Program-made: the position numbers and the translations under genes | Source: Gemmobacter sp034519525 | GTDB taxonomy: Bacteria; Pseudomonadota; Alphaproteobacteria; Rhodobacterales; Rhodobacteraceae | DNA length: 64,000 bases | NCBI GenBank assembly: GCA_034519525.1 | Contig: JAXHOJ010000015.1 | Location: forward strand, 1-64,000 | Direction: 5' to 3' | Notes under the pieces: model-generated | Told to the model about the DNA's origin: nothing | Databases searched by the model: none | What the model saw: the letters and a program-made list of their open reading frames with translations, nothing else | Part shown: positions 44,159 through 52,515 of the stretch, piece after piece | Position numbering within the stretch: the first letter of the stretch is position 1 | How the letters are laid out: each line of letters begins with the position of its first letter

Positions 44159-46051
44159 ATGCCAAGCCAGAACTCCAAGGATTCGATCTTTACCTTTCCT
44201 TTCGTGCGGCCGCCGGTCTCGCGCGATCTGGGCGATGGGGATGACATGGTCACGGTTGCGGGCCTGCCGGGCCGGCAGGTGCGGCTGACCTTCACCAGCG
44301 CCGAAGTGGGCAATGGTATGGCGGTGGATTCCGGTCTGCTGGCCAATCAGGATGGCGGTCTTGCGGTGCGGCTGCAGGTCGAAACCGTCAAGGGCGCGCT
44401 GAAGGGGGGCGTCAGCCGCTTTGATGACGAGGGCATCCGCTTTGTCGCCACGAAGGGATCGACCTTCGATGTGCGCGATCTGGTCAGTGGCACCGAGCGC
44501 GGCGATCTGTTCAAGATCGTGCAGCTGGGATCGGCAGGGGATGACCGGATCAATTTCCTGGATGATGGCCGCAAGGTCTATGTCAATGGCGGGATGGGCG
44601 ATGACCGCATCACCGGCGGGCGCAGCGCCGATTTTCTGGTGGGCGGCGCGGGCGATGACCGTCTCTTTGGCGGCAGCGGCAATGACAGCTTCATTGGCGG
44701 CGCCGGGTCGGATGTGATCTTTGGCGGCAATGGCAAGGATACGGTGATCTTCGCCCCGGCGACGGATGGCATGGATCATGTCGATCTGGGCGCGGGCATG
44801 GATGTGGTTTCCGTGTCTGCCACGGCAGGCAGCCAGATCCGGCTGACCTTTACCAGCGCCGAAGTGGGCAATGGCATGGCGCGCGACAGCCGCACGATGA
44901 CCAATCAGGATGGCGATCTGGCCGTGCGTCTGGCGCTGGAAGATGGCAGCGACATGCCGATGGATGTGGCCGGCCGCTTCGATGACGAGGGCATCCGCTT
45001 CGTGGCCAGCGAAGGCGCCACCTTCGATGTGCGCGATCTGGTCAGCGGCGCCGCGCGCGGCGATCAGTTCGGCGTGGTGGCTTTGGGCACCGATGGCACC
45101 GACATGTTCAACGAGCGGGCCTCGATGGTGAACACCTATGTCAATGCCGGGGCGGGCGACGACTGGCTGTATGGCGGCATGGGGAATGACTTCCTCGTGG
45201 GGGGCACCGGCAATGACTGGCTGTCGGGCCGCGAGGGCAATGATTCCATGCTGGGCGGCGCGGGCAATGACATTGCGGTGATCAACCTGCGCGACGGATC
45301 GTCGGATACCGCCGATCTGGGCGATGGCGCCGATATGGTCAAGGTGATGGCCGAGGCGAATTCGCAGGTGCGGGTAACCTTCACCAGCGCCGAGGTTGGC
45401 AATGGGCTGGCCACCGATGCGGGCACGCTGGCCAATCAGGATGGCGCGCTGGCCGTGCGCCTTCAGATGGAAGATGGCGCCGGGATGCCCGATGGCGCCG
45501 TATCGCGGGTGGATGACGAGGGGATCCGCCTGCGCGGCTCTGCCATGGTCACCTTCGATGTGCGCGATCTGGTCAGCGGTGCTGCGCGCGGCGATCAGTT
45601 CAAGGTGGTGCAGCTGGGCACCCTGGGCAATGATCAGTATGACGACCAGAAATCCCGCGAGGCCTTCTATGTGAATGCCGGGCAGGGGGATGACTGGGTC
45701 GCCACCGGCATGGGCCGCGATTTCCTCGTGGGGGGCGCCGGGAATGACACGCTCTGGGGCGGCAAAGGCGCCGATACCCTGCTGGGCGGTTCCGGCGATG
45801 ACATGCTGAAAGGTGGCATGGGTGCTGATACCTTCCTCTTTGTCGGGTCGGATGGTGCCGATAATGTGGCCGATTTCACCTCGGGCGTGGACCGGATCGA
45901 CCTGCGCTCCTTCGCGCCTGTCTCGGTGATGCAGGTTGCCGAAGCCGGTGGCATCCGTCTGGACATCGACCGCGAGGGCGATGGCGTGATCGACCAGACG
46001 ATCCTGCTGCATGGCGTCAGCGCGCTGGGGATGAACGACATCCTCATGTGA
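44159..46051 (+). CDS. RTX calcium-binding protein with three copies of an unnamed module
   Basis: A 630-residue protein in which an unfamiliar module of about 110 residues occurs three times (near residues 20-130, 205-315 and 385-495). Each copy has LTFTSAEVGNG (or VTFTSAEVGNG), then NQDG-LAVRLQ, then DDEGIR, then TFDVRDLVSG and RGD-F-VV-LG. After each copy come RTX nonapeptides such as GGAGDDRLFGGSGNDSFIGG, GGTGNDWLSGREGNDSMLGG and GGAGNDTLWGGKGADTLLGG. The C-terminus (DFTSGVDRIDLRSFAP) resembles serralysin C-terminal regions, suggesting type I secretion. No Sec signal. The ATG at 44159 has GGGAG nine bases upstream; ATG 44150 is an alternative. Function unknown. Confidence 0.85.
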   Translation: MPSQNSKDSIFTFPFVRPPVSRDLGDGDDMVTVAGLPGRQVRLTFTSAEVGNGMAVDSGLLANQDGGLAVRLQVETVKGALKGGVSRFDDEGIRFVATKGSTFDVRDLVSGTERGDLFKIVQLGSAGDDRINFLDDGRKVYVNGGMGDDRITGGRSADFLVGGAGDDRLFGGSGNDSFIGGAGSDVIFGGNGKDTVIFAPATDGMDHVDLGAGMDVVSVSATAGSQIRLTFTSAEVGNGMARDSRTMTNQDGDLAVRLALEDGSDMPMDVAGRFDDEGIRFVASEGATFDVRDLVSGAARGDQFGVVALGTDGTDMFNERASMVNTYVNAGAGDDWLYGGMGNDFLVGGTGNDWLSGREGNDSMLGGAGNDIAVINLRDGSSDTADLGDGADMVKVMAEANSQVRVTFTSAEVGNGLATDAGTLANQDGALAVRLQMEDGAGMPDGAVSRVDDEGIRLRGSAMVTFDVRDLVSGAARGDQFKVVQLGTLGNDQYDDQKSREAFYVNAGQGDDWVATGMGRDFLVGGAGNDTLWGGKGADTLLGGSGDDMLKGGMGADTFLFVGSDGADNVADFTSGVDRIDLRSFAPVSVMQVAEAGGIRLDIDREGDGVIDQTILLHGVSALGMNDILM

Positions 46052-46124
46052 TCTGCCGGATCAGATATGCCCCACCTTGAACGCATCCGGCCTGACCGCA
46101 TCAGGCGATCGCATCTGACACGGT

Positions 46125-46162
46125 CTTTGGCGGGGCGCGCGGTTGACCGCGCCCCGCCAAAG
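46125..46162. terminator. Long perfect hairpin after the RTX gene
   Basis: CTTTGGCGGGGCGCG and CGCGCCCCGCCAAAG form a 15-base stem around CGGTTGAC, 74 bases after the RTX stop. No long T run follows. Outer bases ACGGTCT (46120-46126) can also pair with AGACCGT (46173-46179), which touches the riboswitch stem. Confidence 0.6.
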
Positions 46163-46176
46163 GCGTATCCCCAGAC

Positions 46177-46229
46177 CGTGGCGCTTTGTGACCGGATTGC
46201 GGGCCACGTTAAACAAACCGCTAAAAGGG
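46177..46229 (+). ncRNA. SAM-II riboswitch upstream of metZ
   Basis: The S-adenosylmethionine type II aptamer. P1 is CGTGGC (46177-46182) with GCCACG (46203-46208). The loop has TTTGTGACCGGATTGC, followed by TTAAACAAACC and the invariant GCTAAAAGGG (46220-46229), which forms the pseudoknot. SAM-II aptamers are known before metX/metZ in alphaproteobacteria. It is followed at 14 bases by an intrinsic terminator, so control may act on transcription. Confidence 0.92.
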
Positions 46230-46242
46230 TGAGGGACGCGAG

Positions 46243-46271
46243 CCCCGAAGCCTATGGTCTTCGGGGTTTTT
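46243..46271 (+). terminator. Intrinsic terminator in the metZ leader
   Basis: CCCCGAAG and CTTCGGGG pair around CCTATGGT, followed by five T. It lies between the SAM-II aptamer and the metZ start. In the presence of SAM, termination here would reduce metZ expression. Confidence 0.85.
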
Positions 46272-46290
46272 CTATGGCCGAGGGGCAGGC

Positions 46291-47475
46291 ATGAGCAAGG
46301 ATTGGAAAACGCGCACGACACTGGTGCATGAGGGCAGCCGCCGCAGCCAGTATGGCGAGATGGCCGAGGCGATCTTCCTGACGCAGGGCTTCGTCTATCC
46401 CACCGCCGAGGCGGCAGAGGCGCGTTTCGTGAAGATTGAGGGTGACGAATTCATCTACGCCCGCTACGGCAACCCGACCACCCGCATGTTCGAAGAACGC
46501 ATCGCGGCGCTGGAAGGCACCGAAGATGCCTTTGCCACCGCCTCTGGCATGGCGGCCGTCAATGGCGCGCTGGTGTCCATGCTGCGCGCGGGCGATCATG
46601 TGGTATCGGCGCGGGCGCTGTTCGGGTCGTGCCTTTATATCCTGGAAGAGGTGCTGGGCCGCTACGGGGTCGAGGTCACCTTTGTCGATGGCGCCGATCT
46701 GGCTCAGTGGCGCGCGGCGATGCGGCCGGGCGTGACCAAGGCGGTGTTCTTCGAAAGCATGTCGAACCCGACGCTGGAACTGGTCGATATCCGGGGTGTG
46801 AGCGAGATCGCCCATGCCGCAGGGGCGCTGGTGATCGTGGATAACGTCTTCTCGACCCCGATCTTCTCGCGCGCGGTCGATCTGGGCGCCGATGTGGTGG
46901 TCTATTCCACCACCAAACATATCGACGGGCAGGGCCGCGCGCTGGGTGGCGTGGTCTGCGGCACGGCGGAATATATCCGCAAGGTGCTGGAACCCTACAT
47001 GAAACACACCGGCGGCTCGATGAGCCCCTTCACCAGCTGGATCATGCTGAACGGCATGGCGACGCTGGACCTGCGCTGCCGTGCCATGGCCGAAAGCGCG
47101 CTGAAAGTGGCCGAGGCGCTGCAGGGCGATGACCGGCTGTCGCGCGTCATCTTCCCGGGCCTTGCCAGCCATGCCCAGCACGATCTGGCCATGGCGCAGA
47201 TGGGCTCGGGCGGCACCATGGTGGCTTTCGACATCAAGGGCGGCAAGGAAGCGGCCTTCCGCTTCATGAATGCGCTGGAAATCATCAAGATTTCCAACAA
47301 TCTGGGTGATGCCAAATCCATCGCCACCCATCCGGCCACCACGACGCACCAGCGCCTGCCGCAGGATCAGAAAGACAGCCTGGGCATCACCCCCGGCCTG
47401 ATCCGCCTGTCGGTCGGGCTGGAAGATGCGGACGACCTGATCGCCGATCTGAAACGCGCGCTGGAGGCGGTCTGA
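46291..47475 (+). CDS. metZ: O-succinylhomoserine sulfhydrylase
   Basis: Forms homocysteine from an activated homoserine and sulfide using pyridoxal phosphate, in methionine synthesis. The 394-residue protein has YARYGNPTTRMFEERIAALE, the active-site lysine in YSTTKHIDGQGRALGG, and SNNLGDAKSIATHPATTTHQ near the C-terminus. GAGGGG lies five bases before the ATG. It is preceded by a SAM-II riboswitch and terminator. Whether succinyl- or acetyl-homoserine is used cannot be told by eye. Confidence 0.94.
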   Translation: MSKDWKTRTTLVHEGSRRSQYGEMAEAIFLTQGFVYPTAEAAEARFVKIEGDEFIYARYGNPTTRMFEERIAALEGTEDAFATASGMAAVNGALVSMLRAGDHVVSARALFGSCLYILEEVLGRYGVEVTFVDGADLAQWRAAMRPGVTKAVFFESMSNPTLELVDIRGVSEIAHAAGALVIVDNVFSTPIFSRAVDLGADVVVYSTTKHIDGQGRALGGVVCGTAEYIRKVLEPYMKHTGGSMSPFTSWIMLNGMATLDLRCRAMAESALKVAEALQGDDRLSRVIFPGLASHAQHDLAMAQMGSGGTMVAFDIKGGKEAAFRFMNALEIIKISNNLGDAKSIATHPATTTHQRLPQDQKDSLGITPGLIRLSVGLEDADDLIADLKRALEAV

Positions 47476-47495
47476 CCGCCCGGCTGTGACGTTCA

Positions 47496-47660
47496 GGGGG
47501 GCGCTCGCGCCCCCCACGGCCTTCGGCCTCCCCCCTGAGGGTATTTGGACCAAGAGGAAGACACAGGCGCGCGATCTGCCTCTTCCTCTTGGCCCAAATA
47601 CCCTCGGGGGTGAATTGGCCGCCAGGCCAAGAGGGGGCGGAAGCCCCCTTTCTGTTTGGA
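47496..47660. repeat. Palindromic intergenic repeat, copy F (large inverted pair)
   Basis: Two copies face each other. The left copy has the hairpin GGGGGGCGCTCGCGCCCCCC, then GAGGGTATTTGGACCAAGAG; the right copy has CTCTTGGCCCAAATACCCTC, then GGGGGTGAATTGGCC and AGAGGGGGCGGAAGCCCCC. The pair fills most of the metZ-folE2 gap. Genes run in the same direction on both sides. Confidence 0.82.
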
Positions 47661-47787
47661 TGATCCGGCATTTCCGCTGCGCGCGGGTGATCCGGTGTCG
47701 CCTTTGGCCCGTAATACTGCGCGAAGGGTTGGATATGGTGACGGGAAAGGCCATATCTTGCACCGCAGCCTGCACAGGGGACGCGCA

Positions 47788-48888
47788 ATGAATATCCATA
47801 CGCCGGACATCGACCGGAAGCCCAGCCGTGAAGAGGCCGAAGCCGCCTTGCGGCTGTTGCGGAAATGGGCGGGCAAGGCCACCGATGCCGAAATCGCGGC
47901 TGTTGATCCGGCTGCAAAGGCGCTGCTGGACGGGGCGCAGGCCACCAGCTACCCCGAACTGAGCCGTGATTATCCGGCGGATTTTGTCGCCGACAGCAGC
48001 TATCGCGCCACGCTGCCCGATCTGCAGAACGGGCCCTCCAGCCTGATCCGCGGCGCGCAGCGGCAGATCCAGCATGTGGGCATTTCCAACTTCCGGCTGC
48101 CCGTCCGCTATCGCACCCGCGATGCGGGCGAGGTGATGCTGGAAACCTCGGTCACCGGCACGGTCAGCCTTGAGGCGGAAAAGAAGGGCATCAACATGAG
48201 CCGCATCATGCGGTCCTTCTATGCCCATGCCGAACGCGCCTTCAGCTTCGAAGTGATCGAGCAGGCGCTGGAAGATTACAAACGCGATCTGGAAAGTTTC
48301 GATGCCCGCATCCAGATGCGCCTGTCCTTCCCCGTCAAGGTGCCCTCGCTGCGGTCCGGCCTGTCGGGCTGGCAGTATTACGACATCGCGCTGGAACTGG
48401 TGGACCGGGGCGGGGAGCGGCTGAAAATCCTGCATCTGGATTTCGTCTATTCCAGCACCTGCCCCTGCTCGCTGGAGCTGAGCGAACATGCCCGCCGCAG
48501 CCGCGGCCAGCTGGCAACGCCACATTCGCAGCGCTCTGTCGCGCGGGTCTCGGTCGTGGTGAAGCCGGGCGGCTGCCTGTGGTTCGAAGATCTGATCGAA
48601 CTGTGCCGCGCCGCCGTGCCCACCGAAACCCAGGTGATGGTGAAGCGCGAGGATGAACAGGCTTTTGCCGAACTGAACGCCGCCAATCCGATCTTTGTCG
48701 AAGATGCCGCGCGGCTGTTCTGTGAACAGCTGGCAGCAGATCCGCGCATCGGGGATTTCCGCGTGGTGGCCAGCCATCAGGAAAGCCTGCACAGCCATGA
48801 TGCCGTCAGCCTGCTGACCTCGGGCCCGACATTTGCGCAGGCGAGCCTTGATCCGCGGCTTTTCGGCACGCTCGTTCACGCCGGATAA
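47788..48888 (+). CDS. folE2: GTP cyclohydrolase FolE2
   Basis: Type IB GTP cyclohydrolase, makes dihydroneopterin triphosphate, the first step of folate synthesis. The 366-residue protein has the family pieces RGAQRQIQHVGISNFRLPV, LEAEKKGINMSRIMRSFY, the metal-binding Cys in YSSTCPCSLELSEHARRS and TPHSQRSVARVSV. AGGGGA lies six bases before ATG 47788. FolE2 can use metals other than zinc and is Zur-controlled in some bacteria; no Zur site is obvious here. It starts the pathway continued by FolB and FolP in this window. Confidence 0.94.
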   Translation: MNIHTPDIDRKPSREEAEAALRLLRKWAGKATDAEIAAVDPAAKALLDGAQATSYPELSRDYPADFVADSSYRATLPDLQNGPSSLIRGAQRQIQHVGISNFRLPVRYRTRDAGEVMLETSVTGTVSLEAEKKGINMSRIMRSFYAHAERAFSFEVIEQALEDYKRDLESFDARIQMRLSFPVKVPSLRSGLSGWQYYDIALELVDRGGERLKILHLDFVYSSTCPCSLELSEHARRSRGQLATPHSQRSVARVSVVVKPGGCLWFEDLIELCRAAVPTETQVMVKREDEQAFAELNAANPIFVEDAARLFCEQLAADPRIGDFRVVASHQESLHSHDAVSLLTSGPTFAQASLDPRLFGTLVHAG

Positions 48889-48945
48889 GGCCTTGGCCCG
48901 GCATCGGCTTGACAAACCCTTGCCGGGCGGGGCCTTTTGCCGGTC

Positions 48946-50394
48946 ATGATCGACCTTGCCCCCGTTGCGAATATCCTTGGCCGTCTGTTGCTGCTTCTGG
49001 GCTGCCTGATGCTGATTCCGGCGGCGCTGGATTGGGCGGTGGCCAGCGGTAATGCCGGGGCCATGGTGGAATCGGCCATCCTGACCGCGGCTTTCGGCGG
49101 TTTTGTCACCATGGCGACGCAGGGCGCGCTGCGGGGCGCCTTCGATATCCGGGCGGCATTCGTGCTGACTTTGGGGATCTGGGTTGTCACGCCGCTGGCG
49201 GGTGCGCTGCCGCTGATGCTGGGCGCGCCCAATCTGGGCTTTACCGATGCCTATTTCGAGGCGGTTTCGGGCATCACCACGACAGGCTCTACCGTCATCA
49301 CCGGGCTGGCCGAGCTGCCGCCGGGGATGAACCTGTGGCGCGGGATGCTCAACTGGCTGGGCGGTCTGGGGATTGCCTTCATCGCCATGATCTTCCTGCC
49401 GGTGATGCGGGTGGGCGGGATGCAGTTCTTTCGCACCGAAGGCTTTGATACATTTGGCAAGATCCTGCCGCGCGCCTCGGATATCGCGGCCTCGCTGCTG
49501 GGGGTCTATGCCGGGCTGACGCTGGTGTGCCTGCTGGTCTACAAGGCCATCGGCATGACCGCGCTGGATGCTGTGGTTCATGCCTTTGCCACCATCGCCA
49601 CCGGGGGATTTTCGCCCAAGGATGCGTCGTTCACCGCCTATCCGGGTGCGGGTGAATATGCCGGGGCCTTTTTCATGCTGGCGGCGGCCATGCCCTATAT
49701 CCGCTATGTGCAGATGGTGAATGGCCGGAACGAGGCGCTGTGGCGCGACCCTCAGGCGCGGTCTTACCTTGTGTGGGTGGCGGTCACGGTGGGGATTCTG
49801 ACGCTGTGGCGGGTGCTGACCAGCGGGGATGCGGTGGAGCCGGTGTTTCGGGAAACCCTGTTCAACGTGGTGTCGATCATCACCGGAACCGGATTTTTCT
49901 CTGGCGGTTTCGCGGGTTGGGGCGGATTCATGCTGGTGGTGGTGTTTTCCGTGGGCATGATCGGCGGCTGTTCGGGATCGTCGACCGGGGCGATGAGCGT
50001 GTTTCGCGTGCAGATCGCTTTTGCGGCGGTGCGCAGTTCGCTGCGGCGCATCACCCGGCCGAACGGGGTGGAGCCGGTGCGCTATGACGGGCGGACGGTG
50101 GATGCCGAAACGCTGAATGGTGTGATGACCTTTGTGACCAGCTTTGTGCTGCTGATCGGCGTGCTGAGCGTGGGCATGACGCTGACCGGGGTGGATCTGC
50201 AAAGCGCGCTGTTCGGCGTCTGGGCCTCGCTGGGCAATATCGGTTACGGCTTCGGGCCTTTGGTGGCGCGGACCGGCACATTCATTGATTTTCCCATTGC
50301 GGCCAAATGGATCATGATCCTTTCCATGCTGCTGGGGCGGCTGTCGCTGCTCGCGCTGTTCGTGGTGCTGCTGCCGCGTTTCTGGCGCTATTGA
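48946..50394 (+). CDS. trkH: TrkH potassium uptake protein
   Basis: Membrane subunit of the Trk potassium transporter. The 482-residue protein has the four selectivity-filter repeats: VSGITTTGSTVITG, FATIATGGFSPKD, IITGTGFFSGGF and SLGNIGYGFGP, plus about ten membrane segments. The start at ATG 48946 is preferred over the TTG at 48937. It works with TrkA, which is not in the window. Confidence 0.94.
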   Translation: MIDLAPVANILGRLLLLLGCLMLIPAALDWAVASGNAGAMVESAILTAAFGGFVTMATQGALRGAFDIRAAFVLTLGIWVVTPLAGALPLMLGAPNLGFTDAYFEAVSGITTTGSTVITGLAELPPGMNLWRGMLNWLGGLGIAFIAMIFLPVMRVGGMQFFRTEGFDTFGKILPRASDIAASLLGVYAGLTLVCLLVYKAIGMTALDAVVHAFATIATGGFSPKDASFTAYPGAGEYAGAFFMLAAAMPYIRYVQMVNGRNEALWRDPQARSYLVWVAVTVGILTLWRVLTSGDAVEPVFRETLFNVVSIITGTGFFSGGFAGWGGFMLVVVFSVGMIGGCSGSSTGAMSVFRVQIAFAAVRSSLRRITRPNGVEPVRYDGRTVDAETLNGVMTFVTSFVLLIGVLSVGMTLTGVDLQSALFGVWASLGNIGYGFGPLVARTGTFIDFPIAAKWIMILSMLLGRLSLLALFVVLLPRFWRY

Positions 50395-50408
50395 CCCCCG
50401 GAAAATGA

Positions 50409-50436
50409 AAAGGCCGCCTGGTTGGGGGCGGCCTTT
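50409..50436. terminator. Two-way terminator between trkH and the pseudoprotease gene
   Basis: AAAGGCCGCC and GGCGGCCTTT pair around TGGTTGGG, 15 bases after the trkH stop and 21 before the convergent stop. The minus strand has TTTT after the stem. Confidence 0.82.
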
Positions 50437-50456
50437 GGGGCTGGTTGGCAGGCAGC

Positions 50457-52349
50457 TTACCAGCAGGAAACCAGCACGGTCATGCCTTCGGCGCGGCGGT
50501 TCAGATCCTCTGGCGCAAGCGCCCCGCTGCCCGTGGCCGCGCGGGGCACGATGCCTCCGGTGGATAGCCGGGCCGCCACCGTGGCCGTCTGGAGTGCGTA
50601 GGACACATCGTCTGGCAAACGTCGGGTTCCCGTCGTGTCACGCGGCAGCAACATGCCCAGAACCGCGCCCGAAGCATCCAGCACCGGGCCGCCCACATCA
50701 CCGGCCAGAACGCGGATCGACAGCCGGGCAATCCCGGTTTCGCCATCCAGCCCCTTGATGTCTTCCAGCTGGCCGAAGCTGAGTGTGGGGGCGGGCAGGG
50801 TGTCTTCGTAGCTGTAGCCCGAGACGGCGATCTCTTGCCCGCTGCGCGGCTGACCGCTGAGGAATTCGGCCACGGCAGGCGGGGCCAGGCGGGTCTTGGG
50901 GCGCAGCAGGGCCAGCCCGGTGGGGGCATCGGAAAACACCACATCGGCCTCGTGCCGCAGATCAAGGGTGATGCGGTTGCAGCCCTCGACCACTTCGCGC
51001 GTGGTCAGCGTGGCGCCTTCGGCATCGACGAAGAACCCGGTGCGCGACAGTTCGGGGCGACGGATTTCCAGACCCGACAACAGGCCGCGGCGGCTTTCAT
51101 CGCTCATCGGCACCAGCCCCGGATCCAGCGCCTTGTCGCCCACCGAACGGAAGCTGGCCTGCATCGCATCACGGGCGCGGGCGATCTTCGGTTCATCCTG
51201 CGGGCGCCAGACCAGCATGTAGCCCTTGATGAGCCCTTTCGACAGTTCGGCATAGGTATGGCTCGCCACCGCGCCATTGTTGGCGTCGATGGTGAAGCTG
51301 CGTTCAGACCGGCTGCGTTCGCCCTGCAGCGGCACATCGGCCAGCGTCTGCAGCACATCGTAAAGGCCATAGAGCGCCGCCTGATCGCCGGGCTGCGAGA
51401 TCAGCACCACTTTCACCCCGGAACCGGCCTTGGCGCGGTAATGCACGAAAGGCGGTTCGAAGTGATCGAATTCCACCAGCGCGGTGGGCAGGGTGATTTC
51501 GATGCCGGCCTCGGCCTGGGTGATGGTCTGCAGGCCAAGGGCGGCCTCTTCGGCGCGCCAGGCGGTCAGCAGCTGGTCGCGCTGGCGGGTGGTCAGGATG
51601 CCGGTTGGTTCAAGGCCATTGGCGGTTTGCCAATCCGCCATGCTGCGGCGGGTGCCGGGGCCAAAGGCGCCGTCGATCCGGGCATTGTAGAAGCCGAACC
51701 ATTGCAGGGCGGTTTGCAGGGTCTGCCGGTCTTCGGCGGAAAGGGCGGCTTCGCTGGCGCGGGCCTCATCGGCGGTTTCTTCGACGGGGGCTGCCGGGAG
51801 GGGGGCGGCTTCAGCGGGTACCGCTTCGCTGAGGGGCGGTTCTGCGGCTTCGGCTGGGACAGCTTCGGCGGGGGGGGCGGGCAGGGGTTCCGCCTCTGCC
51901 ACGGTTGCCGGGGGGGCGGCTGGTTCGGCTGCGGCCAGAGGTTCTGCAGGCGGTTCTGCGGGGGCTTCCGGCTCGGGGGCTGCGATTTCGGGGGCTGCGA
52001 TTTCCGGCATCGGTGCGGCGGCGCCCGCGGGCCAGAACGGGGCATCAAAGGCGGTGCCATCGGCCACGAAACTGTCGCGCGGGATCAGGCCTTCGCGGCG
52101 CAGCCGGGCCAGCTGGCTGGCCGCCAGTTCGCGGTCCAGATAGGGGCCAAGGGCGATGGCATACCAGCCGGTGCCGGTGGCAAAGCCCGCCACATCGGGG
52201 AACAGCGCGGCATAGGCGCGCGCCCTGTCTTCGGCATCGGCCAGCCCCGGCTGTGCCTCGATCTGCAGCCAATAGCGTTCCTGCGCGCGCAGCGGCGCCC
52301 CCAGAACCAGCGTGGCCACCACCGTCAGCAGGAAAATCACCTGTCTCAT
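50457..52349 (-). CDS. Exported protein with SPOR-like, peptidoglycan-binding and inactive trypsin-like domains
   Basis: A 630-residue exported protein. It has a signal peptide (MRQVIFLLTVVATLVLGAPL, cleavage near RAQ), a SPOR-like domain (RYWLQIEAQPGLADAEDRA to residue 110), a long alanine/proline/glutamate linker (about 115-200), a peptidoglycan-binding PG_binding_1 domain (LQTALQWFGFYNARIDGAFG, then GLEPTGILTTRQRDQL), and a C-terminal trypsin-like fold. In that fold TGFFVDAEGATLTTREVVEG, PTGLALLRP and LAGDVGGPVLDASGAVLGM match the positions of His, Asp and Ser, but all three are replaced (Glu, Gly and Val). It is thus a likely pseudoprotease. It might bind septal or periplasmic targets. 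The start 52349 avoids a basic extension. Confidence 0.85.
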   Translation of the reverse strand: MRQVIFLLTVVATLVLGAPLRAQERYWLQIEAQPGLADAEDRARAYAALFPDVAGFATGTGWYAIALGPYLDRELAASQLARLRREGLIPRDSFVADGTAFDAPFWPAGAAAPMPEIAAPEIAAPEPEAPAEPPAEPLAAAEPAAPPATVAEAEPLPAPPAEAVPAEAAEPPLSEAVPAEAAPLPAAPVEETADEARASEAALSAEDRQTLQTALQWFGFYNARIDGAFGPGTRRSMADWQTANGLEPTGILTTRQRDQLLTAWRAEEAALGLQTITQAEAGIEITLPTALVEFDHFEPPFVHYRAKAGSGVKVVLISQPGDQAALYGLYDVLQTLADVPLQGERSRSERSFTIDANNGAVASHTYAELSKGLIKGYMLVWRPQDEPKIARARDAMQASFRSVGDKALDPGLVPMSDESRRGLLSGLEIRRPELSRTGFFVDAEGATLTTREVVEGCNRITLDLRHEADVVFSDAPTGLALLRPKTRLAPPAVAEFLSGQPRSGQEIAVSGYSYEDTLPAPTLSFGQLEDIKGLDGETGIARLSIRVLAGDVGGPVLDASGAVLGMLLPRDTTGTRRLPDDVSYALQTATVAARLSTGGIVPRAATGSGALAPEDLNRRAEGMTVLVSCW

Positions 52350-52460
52350 CTTGCGAACATATCCCGTCACACTGAATTGAACGCAGCGTTACACGGCCCC
52401 GCAGCGCAGTGCAAATGCGGCAAGCACCGCAATTCTGACAGTTGCGCGAGCGGGCCTGCA

Positions 52461-52488
52461 TTGACGCCCCGCCGCCTTGTGGCTAGGG
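52461..52488 (+). promoter_or_regulatory. Probable sigma-70 promoter of glyQ
   Basis: TTGACG (52461-52466) and CTAGGG (52483-52488) are 16 bases apart, 28 bases before the glyQ ATG. This matches the housekeeping promoter style often seen in the family. Predicted by eye. Confidence 0.5.
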
Positions 52489-52515
52489 AAGCAGGGCTTT
52501 CCGAAGAGGTCCGAC

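Noticed and set aside
44580..45835. CRISPR-like repeated DNA
   Set aside because: The repeats are in-frame RTX nonapeptides and modules within one coding sequence, with irregular spacing and no constant direct repeat.
46252..50202. A 1316-codon open frame on the minus strand
   Set aside because: It lies antisense to metZ, folE2 and trkH, whose motifs are clear. Long antisense frames are common in high-G+C DNA, and its His/Arg/Gln-rich translation matches no family.
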